DNA of 12,855 nt. Source: Alphaproteobacteria bacterium (GTDB lineage Bacteria; Pseudomonadota; Alphaproteobacteria; ATCC43930; CGMCC-115725). The DNA is taken from contig VAZR01000089.1 in assembly GCA_005888515.1 (NCBI GenBank), positions 1 to 12,855 of the forward strand. The letters are read 5' to 3'. The position numbers and the translations under genes were made by a program. The notes below the pieces were generated by a model. That model did no database searches. It saw only the letters and a program-made list of their open reading frames with translations, and had not been told where the DNA came from. Within the stretch, counting starts at the first letter, position 1. Each line of letters starts with the position of its first letter. Positions 1 through 5,699 of the stretch are shown here, one piece after another.

Positions 1-1352
1 AAACCGATCGTGCCGGCGCCGCCGGTGATCAAGGCGATCTGGCCGAAAAGCGGCTTCTCCTCGGCGCGGCCGAGCTTCGCCTGCTCCAAGGACCAGTATT
101 CCATCTCGAACAATTCGGCCTCGGACAGCGACTCGAACCGGCCGACCGCCTCCGCGCCCGTGACGGTCTCGATCCAGCTCTCGGCGATGTCGGCCGCTAT
201 CGCGGCGTCCTTCGCGCTGCGGCCGAGACCGAACAGCCCCTGCCCCGGCACGAGAACGACCCGGGGCATCGGGTCGAGCTCGCGCTTGTCTCCTGCCGAG
301 GCAGCGTTGTGACGCGCGAAATAGGCGCGGTAATCCGTCACGAAGCGCTCGACCGCCTGGCGCGTCTCAATCGCGAAGCGATCGAGATGGCCGCGTTCCG
401 GCGAGGGCAGGATCAGCGGGTAATTCTTGGTGCGGATCGTGTGGTCGGGCGTTGCAACGCCGGCGAGCCCGTAGCGCTCCAGCTCCGCGCCGTCGACAAA
501 ATCGCGCACCGCCCGCCCGCCGCGGAAATCGAGCACGAAGCACCGGTAGAGACCGATGGTTCTTGGATCCGGAATCGCGCAGGCGCCGCGCAGGATCGGC
601 GCGACTTCGGCAGGACCGGCGATGTCCGGCGGCAGCGCGCTTACCGCGAAGACCGGGTTGCGGCCCTGCGCAATGCGCTGCTCGGCGAGCGTGACCATCT
701 CGATCATCCGCTCGTAGGCCTCGGACGCGGCGTCGGCGAAGGTGACGATGCCGTGCTTCGTCAGGATGAGTCCCACGACGTCGGGATCGGCCTCGAACGC
801 TGCGGCCGCCGCCTTGGCGAGCGGCAGCCCCGGCCGGACATAGGGCACGATGCCGAGATGGCGGCCGAACACCTCGGCGCAAAGGCCCATGCCGTCCGGC
901 TGGTCGGCGAGGCTCAGTACGGCGACGGAATGCGTATGGTCGACATAGCGGTGCGGCAGAAAGGCGTGCAGCAAGGCTTCGACCGATATGTTCGGCGATG
1001 CCGGATCGAGGAGAGCAGCGCGCGAAACGCGCACCATCTCTGCGTCATCGAGCGCCTCACGGCGGCGCAACGCGCGCAACGGGGCGAGGCGGACCGCGGG
1101 CAGGCCTTCCGGCTCCAGCGCGGCGAGGTCCCAACCGCTGCCCTTGACGCACAGAACTTCGGCCGACTCACCGAATATGTCTGGCAGCACGGTTTTAACC
1201 GACGTGTTGCCGCCGCCATGCAGAACCAGGCGCGGATCACCGCCGAGGAGGCGCGAGCCATAGACGCACAACGCCACCTCGGAAGCGACACCGACCTCGG
1301 CGTACCGCGCGACGATTGCCTCGGCATCGGCGTCTGACCATAGGCTCTTCAC
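1..1352 (-). CDS. Bifunctional class II aldolase / short-chain dehydrogenase (partial, C-terminus beyond window)
   Basis: Translating the minus strand from a GTG at 1352 gives 450 open codons that leave the window. The N-terminal domain is class II aldolase-like: a phosphate-binding type HGGGNTS motif at residues 45-51, a probable zinc-binding HTH at 139-141, and a later LTKHGIVTF segment that could supply the third metal histidine. The last visible residues (LITGGAGTIG) start a Rossmann nucleotide-binding fold, so a short-chain dehydrogenase domain of roughly 240 residues should follow outside the window. Family members (RhaD-like aldolase/dehydrogenase fusions, about 680-700 residues) cleave a ketose phosphate and oxidise the resulting aldehyde; the substrate here cannot be told. 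GTG 1352 was chosen because an in-frame stop lies 15-16 codons upstream and the next ATG falls inside the aldolase domain. The ribosome-binding site is weak (GGGAATA). A candidate promoter-operator lies 30-54 nt upstream. Confidence 0.9.
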   Translation of the reverse strand, partial: MKSLWSDADAEAIVARYAEVGVASEVALCVYGSRLLGGDPRLVLHGGGNTSVKTVLPDIFGESAEVLCVKGSGWDLAALEPEGLPAVRLAPLRALRRREALDDAEMVRVSRAALLDPASPNISVEALLHAFLPHRYVDHTHSVAVLSLADQPDGMGLCAEVFGRHLGIVPYVRPGLPLAKAAAAAFEADPDVVGLILTKHGIVTFADAASEAYERMIEMVTLAEQRIAQGRNPVFAVSALPPDIAGPAEVAPILRGACAIPDPRTIGLYRCFVLDFRGGRAVRDFVDGAELERYGLAGVATPDHTIRTKNYPLILPSPERGHLDRFAIETRQAVERFVTDYRAYFARHNAASAGDKRELDPMPRVVLVPGQGLFGLGRSAKDAAIAADIAESWIETVTGAEAVGRFESLSEAELFEMEYWSLEQAKLGRAEEKPLFGQIALITGGAGTIG

Positions 1353-1381
1353 GTCGGCTATTCCCGGTTCCGCCAGCCCAT

Positions 1382-1405
1382 CACCGGTCCGTTATAGCAC
1401 CGGTG
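1382..1405 (-). promoter_or_regulatory. Candidate promoter with overlapping operator for the aldolase/dehydrogenase gene
   Basis: A perfect inverted repeat, CACCGGT (1382-1388) and ACCGGTG (1399-1405), is separated by 10 nt. Between the arms the minus strand reads TATAAC (1396-1391), five of six matches to a sigma70 -10 box. It sits about 30-54 nt upstream of the GTG start, as expected for a repressor site covering a promoter. No convincing -35 box is visible, so the -10 assignment is tentative. Confidence 0.4.
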
Positions 1406-1433
1406 CGGCCGTCCTCCGACCGGCCCCGTCTGG

Positions 1434-1524
1434 CTGCATTTGCAGCGGATTTGCAGCCAGCCTTCTCCAGTACGCCTCTCCCGGAGGCTACCCGCTCCAC
1501 CCTGCATCTGCAGGGAATTTGCAG
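1434..1524. repeat. Two imperfect 23-bp direct repeats built from CTGCA/TGCAG palindromes
   Basis: Copy 1 is at 1434-1456 and copy 2 at 1502-1524; they match at 20 of 23 positions and start 68 nt apart. Each contains a palindrome CTGCA-NN-TGCAG followed after a few bases by a third half-site, ATTTGCAG. Copy 1 also sits inside a hairpin with 9-bp arms (CTGGCTGCA at 1430-1438, TGCAGCCAG at 1452-1460). The array lies 80-170 nt upstream of the aldolase start, so it could be an operator array for a sugar-type regulator, or an intergenic repeat. No gene is supported in 1353-1616. Confidence 0.5.
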
Positions 1525-1616
1525 GCCGACGAGCTCCAAACCCCACCTGAATTGCCTATGTCCGCAGCTCAATGTTGCCTATATGTTCGAACGCCCGGCC
1601 GATATCAAGGGAACTG

Positions 1617-1624
1617 CCGACGCG
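1617..1624. repeat. Left target-site duplication (8 bp)
   Basis: CCGACGCG directly abuts the outer end of the left terminal inverted repeat. The same 8 bases directly follow the right terminal repeat at 3806-3813. An exact 8-bp direct repeat immediately outside two inverted ends is a transposition footprint. Confidence 0.9.
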
Positions 1625-1640
1625 GGTAGTGTCTCAGTTT
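1625..1640 (+). repeat. Left terminal inverted repeat of the element
   Basis: GGTAGTGTCTCAGTTT, identical over 16 bases to the reverse complement of 3790-3805. Similarity breaks down just inside (CAATG on the left, GAAAT on the right). Its TAG at 1627-1629 closes the reading frame that runs upstream of the first cargo gene. Confidence 0.9.
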
Positions 1641-1728
1641 CAATGTAACAGCCCGCTCAGGCGTGCTGACTGGCGTGGTGCCGGCAATCGACATTGGCGC
1701 AAAAAGTATCCCCCAACCGCGGAAGCCC

Positions 1729-1740
1729 GTGCAATTGCAC
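1729..1740. promoter_or_regulatory. 12-bp perfect palindrome upstream of the cargo operon (possible operator)
   Basis: GTGCAATTGCAC reads the same on both strands. It lies in the 220-nt stretch between the left terminal repeat and the first cargo gene, about 120 nt before the chosen start. The second gene of the operon encodes an HTH protein, so autoregulation at this site is plausible but unproven. The rest of 1641-1860 shows no gene I can support and no clear -35/-10 pair. Confidence 0.3.
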
Positions 1741-1860
1741 GACCGACAGGCTCCCATGCCCGATGTTAGCGCTGGTTTGACACTTGGAGCTGTGTCGCTG
1801 CCGTCCTCGCTTTCGCTCAGATCGGTTCGGAGTGTGCCTTTTAAAGCGAAGTCCGCCAAA

Positions 1861-2454
1861 ATGACCCGGGCAGGAATTGGAAACCCGTTATTGATTTATA
1901 AGTCAATGCGTGCTGAAATCAACAGGCTGATCGATGATGGCAAGCTATTCGAACTTAACCCTTTGAACGAAAAAGATAACCGAGTCCGGACAGTGATAAT
2001 GTCTCGGGAAATCAACTCGTTGGTATCGGGGCCGTGGGCAAGCGCTGAGATGGCGGCGCGATGCCTCAGATTGCGAGCTGAGTTGGAAAACTTCATTAGC
2101 GCAGAGGAGATCACCGTTTGCTGGGAACCGTTCGAGGCTGATGTGGAGCAAATTGGTCGGCTTGATCCGCCACACTGGGGCGTATGGGATCTGCGATCGC
2201 GCGATCCTAAACCCGGTTTGCGAGTTTTCTTCCGATTTGCCGACAAAGACGTGGCTATTTTTTTCACATGCAGCCCGCGCTCACTCAACGTGAGCTGGTT
2301 AGATCGCCTTCCGCTATTTGATCGCAAATCTCGGGAATGGAAGTTAGCGATAGCGGACTGCCTAGCGGAGTGGAAAACGCTCCTTCCCAACCATGAGCCA
2401 ATTAATGGGAGTCACCTCAGTGATTACATCACAGGCGGCACCGTTCTTCGCTGA
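1861..2454 (+). CDS. Cargo protein of unknown function; C-terminal half possibly RelE/HigB-like
   Basis: The product is 197 residues from ATG 1861. I do not recognise the family with certainty. The N-terminal half looks helical. Around residues 105-140 comes a segment with the pattern VWDLRSRDPKPGLRVFFRF followed by ADKDVAIFFT, then a charged helix and a conserved-looking tail. A WDLR...RVF.R...VAIF pattern recalls the central beta strands of RelE/HigB toxins, and an HTH partner directly downstream fits a HigBA-type order; this is inference only. The start is uncertain: the frame is open from GTG 1663, with ATGs at 1756 (AGG six bases upstream), 1861 and 1906. 1861 was chosen because the residues before it are low-complexity. 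It overlaps the next gene by 62 nt and is much less GC-rich than the host genes. Confidence 0.7.
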   Translation: MTRAGIGNPLLIYKSMRAEINRLIDDGKLFELNPLNEKDNRVRTVIMSREINSLVSGPWASAEMAARCLRLRAELENFISAEEITVCWEPFEADVEQIGRLDPPHWGVWDLRSRDPKPGLRVFFRFADKDVAIFFTCSPRSLNVSWLDRLPLFDRKSREWKLAIADCLAEWKTLLPNHEPINGSHLSDYITGGTVLR

Positions 2455-2848
2455 ACTAGCTGCGGGGCACGCGGGTCCTCCGATACCCGAAGAGAAATTA
2501 GTCTATTTTCGAACGCGGTCTCGCAATCGCCTGTTTCATTTCATCCTTAGCAAGTTCGTAGCAGAGCAAAAAAAAGGACTGACTAAGGCCGCGCTCGCTC
2601 GCCGTATCGGCAAGTCGCCAGAGGTTATTAACCGATGGCTTGGGTCTCCGAGTAACCTTAGAGTTGACAGCATCAGTGATCTGCTGATCGGGATCAGTGC
2701 GGAAGAGCTAGCGCCCGCCTCAGAGCTCCTTTTGGAACAGACTGCTCGGAATTATCGGCCCTGGGATGACGGGGAAATCAAAATCGAGAAAGTCGAAACT
2801 AAGACATCCGCCGAAACGGTTAAGCTGTCATTGCATAAGGCAGCCTAA
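2393..2848 (+). CDS. XRE-like helix-turn-helix regulator (cargo)
   Basis: The product is 151 residues. After about 35 N-terminal residues comes a helical HTH domain; the segment LTKAALARRIGKSPEVINRW (residues 63-82) gives the two core helices, with a Ser-Pro turn into a recognition helix ending in NRWLGSP. It continues with LRVDSISDLLIGI, the typical fourth helix of Cro/CI-like domains. The C-terminal tail of about 50 residues is charged and could contact a partner. It most likely binds DNA, either as an antitoxin-type repressor of its own operon or as a regulator of the cassette. The start overlaps the upstream gene by 62 nt, and a second ATG at 2405 is possible. Its stop overlaps the next start (TAATG), so the three genes are probably translated from one mRNA. 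Confidence 0.8.
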   Translation: MSQLMGVTSVITSQAAPFFAELAAGHAGPPIPEEKLVYFRTRSRNRLFHFILSKFVAEQKKGLTKAALARRIGKSPEVINRWLGSPSNLRVDSISDLLIGISAEELAPASELLLEQTARNYRPWDDGEIKIEKVETKTSAETVKLSLHKAA

Positions 2849-3285
2849 TGCGCCCAATAACTGCAATAGCGCTCTTCTGCGAGGATATCCGGGAAGAGCA
2901 ACAGGGAACATCTACTATAATCGGGGTGCTGCCGGATAATTTATCTGTCGGGCCTGGCCCTGGGTTTCTGCCAAAGCTTGCTATTTACCTCCGAATACAA
3001 ATTGATCATGCAGTCAACGTGAATACAATAAGGGCCAGGATCATTTTTTCGGATGGGCGGGAATTGGACATGGCCCCTTTCGATCTAGGATCAGTCGAGA
3101 TTGCCAAGAAGGAATCAATACAAAATTCAATTTCATATACGGGTTTGGTTGGTAAGGCGATAATAGCGCCGGTGTCCATTCAGGAGTCCGGAAAGGTTGA
3201 GGTAATCATGACCGTCAATGATGAGGAATTTGTCTGCGGGACACTCAGGTTAATTGTCTCTGACCCCGCCCCAAGCGGCTCTTAG
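2848..3285 (+). CDS. DUF6941-like protein (cargo)
   Basis: The product is 145 residues with no signal peptide or membrane segment, so probably cytoplasmic. The N-terminus (ALFCEDIREEQQGTSTIIGV) followed by alternating hydrophobic strands and a Gly/Pro loop resembles the small beta-rich proteins grouped as DUF6941, whose function is not known to me. Family assignment is from memory of the N-terminal pattern and is tentative. The start codon overlaps the HTH gene's stop by one base (TAATG at 2846-2850), and AAGG at 2837-2840 serves as ribosome-binding site, so it is translationally coupled. Codon use is AT-richer than the host: blocks around 3060-3180 are about 42-45% GC. Its 3' end overlaps the converging small gene at 3245-3427 by 41 nt. 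Confidence 0.75.
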   Translation: MRPITAIALFCEDIREEQQGTSTIIGVLPDNLSVGPGPGFLPKLAIYLRIQIDHAVNVNTIRARIIFSDGRELDMAPFDLGSVEIAKKESIQNSISYTGLVGKAIIAPVSIQESGKVEVIMTVNDEEFVCGTLRLIVSDPAPSGS

Positions 3286-3427
3286 CGGCCTTCTGGGCTA
3301 TTTTCCTGTCGCCGTTCCGCCGCGCCCGCGCCTTCCCGCCCGCGCCCAGCTCGGCGGCGGCGCTTTTCGCGCGGTCCAGCTCCTCCTCTTCCTCGCCGGT
3401 AGCGATGCGCATCACCTTGACGGACAT
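3245..3427 (-). CDS. Small basic Ala/Lys-rich protein (GGKARA...KKAA-type)
   Basis: The product is 60 residues: an N-terminal MSVKVMRIATGEE segment, an acidic run, then AAAELGAGGKARARR and IAQKAAKSRLG. This ending matches a pattern common in small alphaproteobacterial hypothetical proteins (GGKARA, about 8 residues, IAKKAA, R). It is lysine/arginine-rich, so nucleic-acid binding is possible but unproven. It starts 15 nt after the stop of the four-cysteine gene, and the pair look co-transcribed. Its GC content is host-like, unlike the plus-strand cargo. It converges on and overlaps the DUF6941-like gene by 41 nt. The ribosome-binding site (GGAG) is unusually close to the ATG. Confidence 0.5.
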   Translation of the reverse strand: MSVKVMRIATGEEEEELDRAKSAAAELGAGGKARARRNGDRKIAQKAAKSRLGRGQRQLT

Positions 3428-3442
3428 GCTCCGCGCGGGCCT

Positions 3443-3712
3443 TTAGGCATAGCGCTGAGACCTCGTCACGCGCTTGTTCCCCTTGCAGATGGCGCAAGTG
3501 CCTTCGGCTTTCCCGAAGTCACGTGTCAGCCCTAGAATTGACGTGAGTTGGTTGATGTTCTCCCTTGCGATGTTCGTTGCCTTGGCAATGCAATCATCGC
3601 AGATCGGTTGAGGCGTGTGCTCCACTAGAAAGCCGTACACGCGCTCAGCATAGGTCGTGCCCGTGCCGGTTCGTCGGGAAAGGGAAAAGGTTTGGAACGA
3701 CTGATCGCTCAT
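3443..3712 (-). CDS. Small four-cysteine (zinc-ribbon-like) protein (cargo)
   Basis: The product is 89 residues from ATG 3712, chosen over the upstream ATG at 3775 because AGGGGGC sits at proper spacing before it. Two Cys pairs, CDDC and CAIC, lie about 33 residues apart, a CxxC-CxxC pattern expected to bind one zinc. The segment before and between the pairs (ERVYGFLVEH and a helical stretch after CDDC) could form a small winged-helix-like fold, as seen in short alphaproteobacterial hypothetical proteins with this Cys spacing. A role in DNA or RNA binding is likely but inferred. It begins about 80 nt inside the right terminal repeat and runs inward, followed 15 nt later by the small basic-protein gene. 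Confidence 0.7.
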   Translation of the reverse strand: MSDQSFQTFSLSRRTGTGTTYAERVYGFLVEHTPQPICDDCIAKATNIARENINQLTSILGLTRDFGKAEGTCAICKGNKRVTRSQRYA

Positions 3713-3789
3713 CGCGCCCCCTTGCTTTCCGCTAAGCATATGGGATCGGAGCGGCCGGCGCGATAGCCGCGTCAACGGCCTTGGATTTC

Positions 3790-3805
3790 AAACTGAGACA
3801 CTACC
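3790..3805 (-). repeat. Right terminal inverted repeat of the element
   Basis: AAACTGAGACACTACC on the plus strand, an exact 16-base reverse complement of 1625-1640. The outer end abuts the right copy of the 8-bp duplication. Confidence 0.9.
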
Positions 3806-3813
3806 CCGACGCG
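3806..3813. repeat. Right target-site duplication (8 bp)
   Basis: CCGACGCG, identical to 1617-1624. Removing the element and one copy restores a continuous GC-rich intergenic sequence. Confidence 0.9.
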
Positions 3814-3908
3814 ACCGAGGGGGCCGGCCCGAAGCTGTTGCGCGGATAACGCAGGATTAACTCTAAATTGAAATAGGTTCTCAAGATTGATCGGCTATCG
3901 TTTCGGCC

Positions 3909-4100
3909 ATGCCCATCATGGCACCAAGCGAAATCGCCGGTCTGCTCACGCTGGGGGCAATGATCCTCGCGGCGGTCACGGCGCTTCTGCTCTGTTTGCA
4001 GCGCCCTGATGATCGGCTGCAGCCCGCGGCAATGCAGGGGGAGAACGGGCCTCGGCCGGACCTGAACCGAAAACCGGCGCCGAGACTGCCGGCCCGCTGA
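3909..4100 (+). CDS. Doubtful small single-span membrane protein
   Basis: This 63-residue frame has one hydrophobic stretch near the N-terminus (GLLTLGAMILAAVTALLLCL) followed by a polar, proline-rich tail, a plausible membrane-anchored micro-protein. There is no good ribosome-binding site before the ATG, a second ATG lies three codons in, and I recognise no family. It sits in the otherwise empty 389-nt stretch between the mobile element and the end of the M16 gene; I see nothing else there. Confidence 0.3.
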   Translation: MPIMAPSEIAGLLTLGAMILAAVTALLLCLQRPDDRLQPAAMQGENGPRPDLNRKPAPRLPAR

Positions 4101-4202
4101 CGCTCCGCTCGCCTCACAGGACCGGCGGCGCGCCGCAGCGGCGATCCGGAGTCACATTTTTGGCGCGGCCGAGATACCCATGCAAATCGAAGGGACGCCG
4201 GC

Positions 4203-5699
4203 TCAGAACTTCTGCTGCTTCGGCGGGCGGGTCGGCTTGACGTCGGCGGGGTCGCCGACCACGGCGAAGCTGAGCGCTGCAGGGTCGAACATCTTTTTCG
4301 CGACGGCGCGCGCCTCGTCCAAGGTCACGCTGCCGATCAGCCCGGCGCGGCGGTCGAGGTAATCGATGCCGAGCTTGTCCTGCTGCATCTGCACCAACAC
4401 CCCGGCGATGTGCTGCGTCGAGTCAAGGCCGAGCGGGAACGAGCCGGTCAGGTAGGTCTTGGCGTCTTCGAGCTCGGCCGCGGTCGGGCCCTCCTCCCGC
4501 ATGCGCTGCCATTCATTGCGGACCAGCGCGATCGACTCGCCGACCCGGCCGTTCTCGGTCGCGACGCTGCCGACGATCAGCCCGGCATGACGGTACGGCA
4601 CCAGCTGGGTCGTGACGCCATAGGCAAGACCCCGCTTCTCGCGGATCTCCTTCATCAGCCGGCCGCGAAACCCGCCGCCGCCGAGGATGTCGTTCAACAC
4701 ATAGGCGGCGTACCAGGCCGGGTCGTCGCGCTTCGGCCCGGTCTGGCCAAAGGTCACGACGCTCTGCGGCACCGCGGCGCGGCTGACGACGAGGGCGCCG
4801 TCGTCGAGTGGCTTGGCCTCGGCGATCTGGCTGTCGTCGCTGCCGAGCGGCAGACCGCCGAACACCCGATCGAGCAGCGCGGCGGCCTCGGCTTTGCCGA
4901 TGTCGCCGACGATGCCGATCGTCAGCCCGCGGCGGTGGAAGCGCTCGGCGGCAAAGGCGGCGAGATCGTCGCGGGTGATCGCGGCGACGCTGGCCTCGGT
5001 ACCCTCGACGCCGCTGCCATAGGGGTGCGCCTCAAACGCGTCGTACATCCACAGGCGGCCCGACAGCGAGCGCGGGTTCTTTGCCTGGCGCGCCAGGCCC
5101 GCCAGGATCTCGCCACGGATGCGCTCGACCGCATCAGGCGCAAAGCGCGGCTCGGCGAGCGCCACGCGCAAGAGGTCGGCGTTACCGGGCAAATTCCGCG
5201 TCAGGCTGCGCAGGCTGCCGTCGAACTCGTCCTGCGCGGCGGAGAACCGCAGCTGGCCGGCGAGATCGTCGAGCCGGCGATGAAACTCGGCATGATCGTA
5301 GGGCCCGGCCCCTTCATCGAGCATTGAGGCAACCATCGAGGCGGTGCCGCTTTTGCCGGCGGGATCGAGCGCGGCGCCGCCCGGGAAGGCAAAGCGGATC
5401 GTCACGACCGGCACCGAATGGTCCTCGACCAGCCAAGCCTCGACGCCGCTGGCGCCGGTCACCGGCTGGATCTGCATCGCCGCCGCGACGGGCGGCAAGG
5501 ACACGACAAACAGCAGCAACGCAGCGAGGAGGATCATCGCCTTGGCCTGACTGGGCACAGCACGCCAGCGTAGCGATCCGGCCCCTTCCTCGTCGTCCCG
5601 GCGAAGGCCGGGACCCACTAATCCGCGCCCGAGACGGTTGAAGAGTGGATCCCGGCCTTCGCCGGGACGACGGTTAATGGGCAGCAAAAACCGGTTCAT
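4203..5699 (-). CDS. M16 family peptidase, catalytically inactive-type subunit, exported
   Basis: The product is up to 498 residues. The mature part has the two-domain M16 fold, but the region equivalent to HxxEH reads TASMVASMLDEG, so zinc ligands are missing. The C-terminal half keeps the glycine-rich GGGGFRGRLMKEIREKRGLA segment and the R/Y-type substrate-binding region. In paired M16B proteins one subunit carries the active site and the other helps hold the substrate. A signal-like stretch (MILLAALLLFVVSLPPVAAA) begins at 5537, suggesting periplasmic location. The start is ambiguous: ATG 5699 overlaps the upstream stop as ATGA, typical coupling for this cluster, but it would add about 54 residues, many encoded by a palindromic repeat (5591-5672). 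GTG 5558 or ATG 5537 would leave the repeat untranslated. Confidence 0.85.
   Translation of the reverse strand: MNRFLLPINRRPGEGRDPLFNRLGRGLVGPGLRRDDEEGAGSLRWRAVPSQAKAMILLAALLLFVVSLPPVAAAMQIQPVTGASGVEAWLVEDHSVPVVTIRFAFPGGAALDPAGKSGTASMVASMLDEGAGPYDHAEFHRRLDDLAGQLRFSAAQDEFDGSLRSLTRNLPGNADLLRVALAEPRFAPDAVERIRGEILAGLARQAKNPRSLSGRLWMYDAFEAHPYGSGVEGTEASVAAITRDDLAAFAAERFHRRGLTIGIVGDIGKAEAAALLDRVFGGLPLGSDDSQIAEAKPLDDGALVVSRAAVPQSVVTFGQTGPKRDDPAWYAAYVLNDILGGGGFRGRLMKEIREKRGLAYGVTTQLVPYRHAGLIVGSVATENGRVGESIALVRNEWQRMREEGPTAAELEDAKTYLTGSFPLGLDSTQHIAGVLVQMQQDKLGIDYLDRRAGLIGSVTLDEARAVAKKMFDPAALSFAVVGDPADVKPTRPPKQQKF
5591..5672. repeat. Long palindromic repeat inside the 5' end of the second M16 gene
   Basis: The arms 5591-5619 and 5644-5672 are 29 nt each and complementary at 28 positions (the one mismatch allows a G-U pair), around a 24-nt loop. 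Each arm also contains its own mini-palindrome CCCGGC-GAAG-GCCGGG. This is the widespread alphaproteobacterial type with core GTCGTCCCGGCGAAGGCCGG. In the gene's frame it encodes RRPGEGRDP and GLRRDDE, peptides that often mark this repeat. Confidence 0.85.

Larger units (their letters stand above)
1625..3805. mobile_element. Transposase-less, inverted-repeat-bounded cargo element (IS1595-like ends suggested)
   Basis: The 2181-bp segment begins and ends with the same 16-bp inverted repeat, GGTAGTGTCTCAGTTT (1625-1640, and on the minus strand 3805-3790), and is flanked by the 8-bp duplication CCGACGCG. Base composition shifts inside: the plus-strand cargo falls to about 42-57% GC in sampled 60-nt blocks, against about 70% in the neighbouring M16 genes. 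None of its five genes resembles a DDE, HUH, serine or tyrosine transposase. Ends starting GG plus an 8-bp duplication fit the IS1595 group, whose members can carry passenger genes; ISL3 and IS1 also give 8-bp duplications, so the family call is inference. Such a non-autonomous cassette would need a transposase from a related element elsewhere. The exact target duplication suggests the insertion is not old. Confidence 0.85.

Noticed and set aside
309..1337. 342-codon plus-strand ORF
   Set aside because: Antisense shadow of the aldolase/dehydrogenase gene, which has clear motifs; the plus frame shows no recognisable domain and is Arg/Ala-rich as GC-rich shadows are.
1358..1572. Two overlapping 62-63-codon minus-strand ORFs across the repeat array
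   Set aside because: Their sequence just reads the CTGCA/TGCAG repeats; no ribosome-binding site and no family.
1583..1624. Short ORF apparently split by the element: excision would join ATG 1583 to codons at 3814-3849 ending in TAA
   Set aside because: Only 25 codons, no ribosome-binding site and no recognisable family; an open frame of this length is expected by chance at this GC content.
1777..1805. TTGACA at 1777-1782 as -35 box for the cargo operon
   Set aside because: No acceptable -10 hexamer at 16-18 nt spacing (the bases there read GCCGTC).
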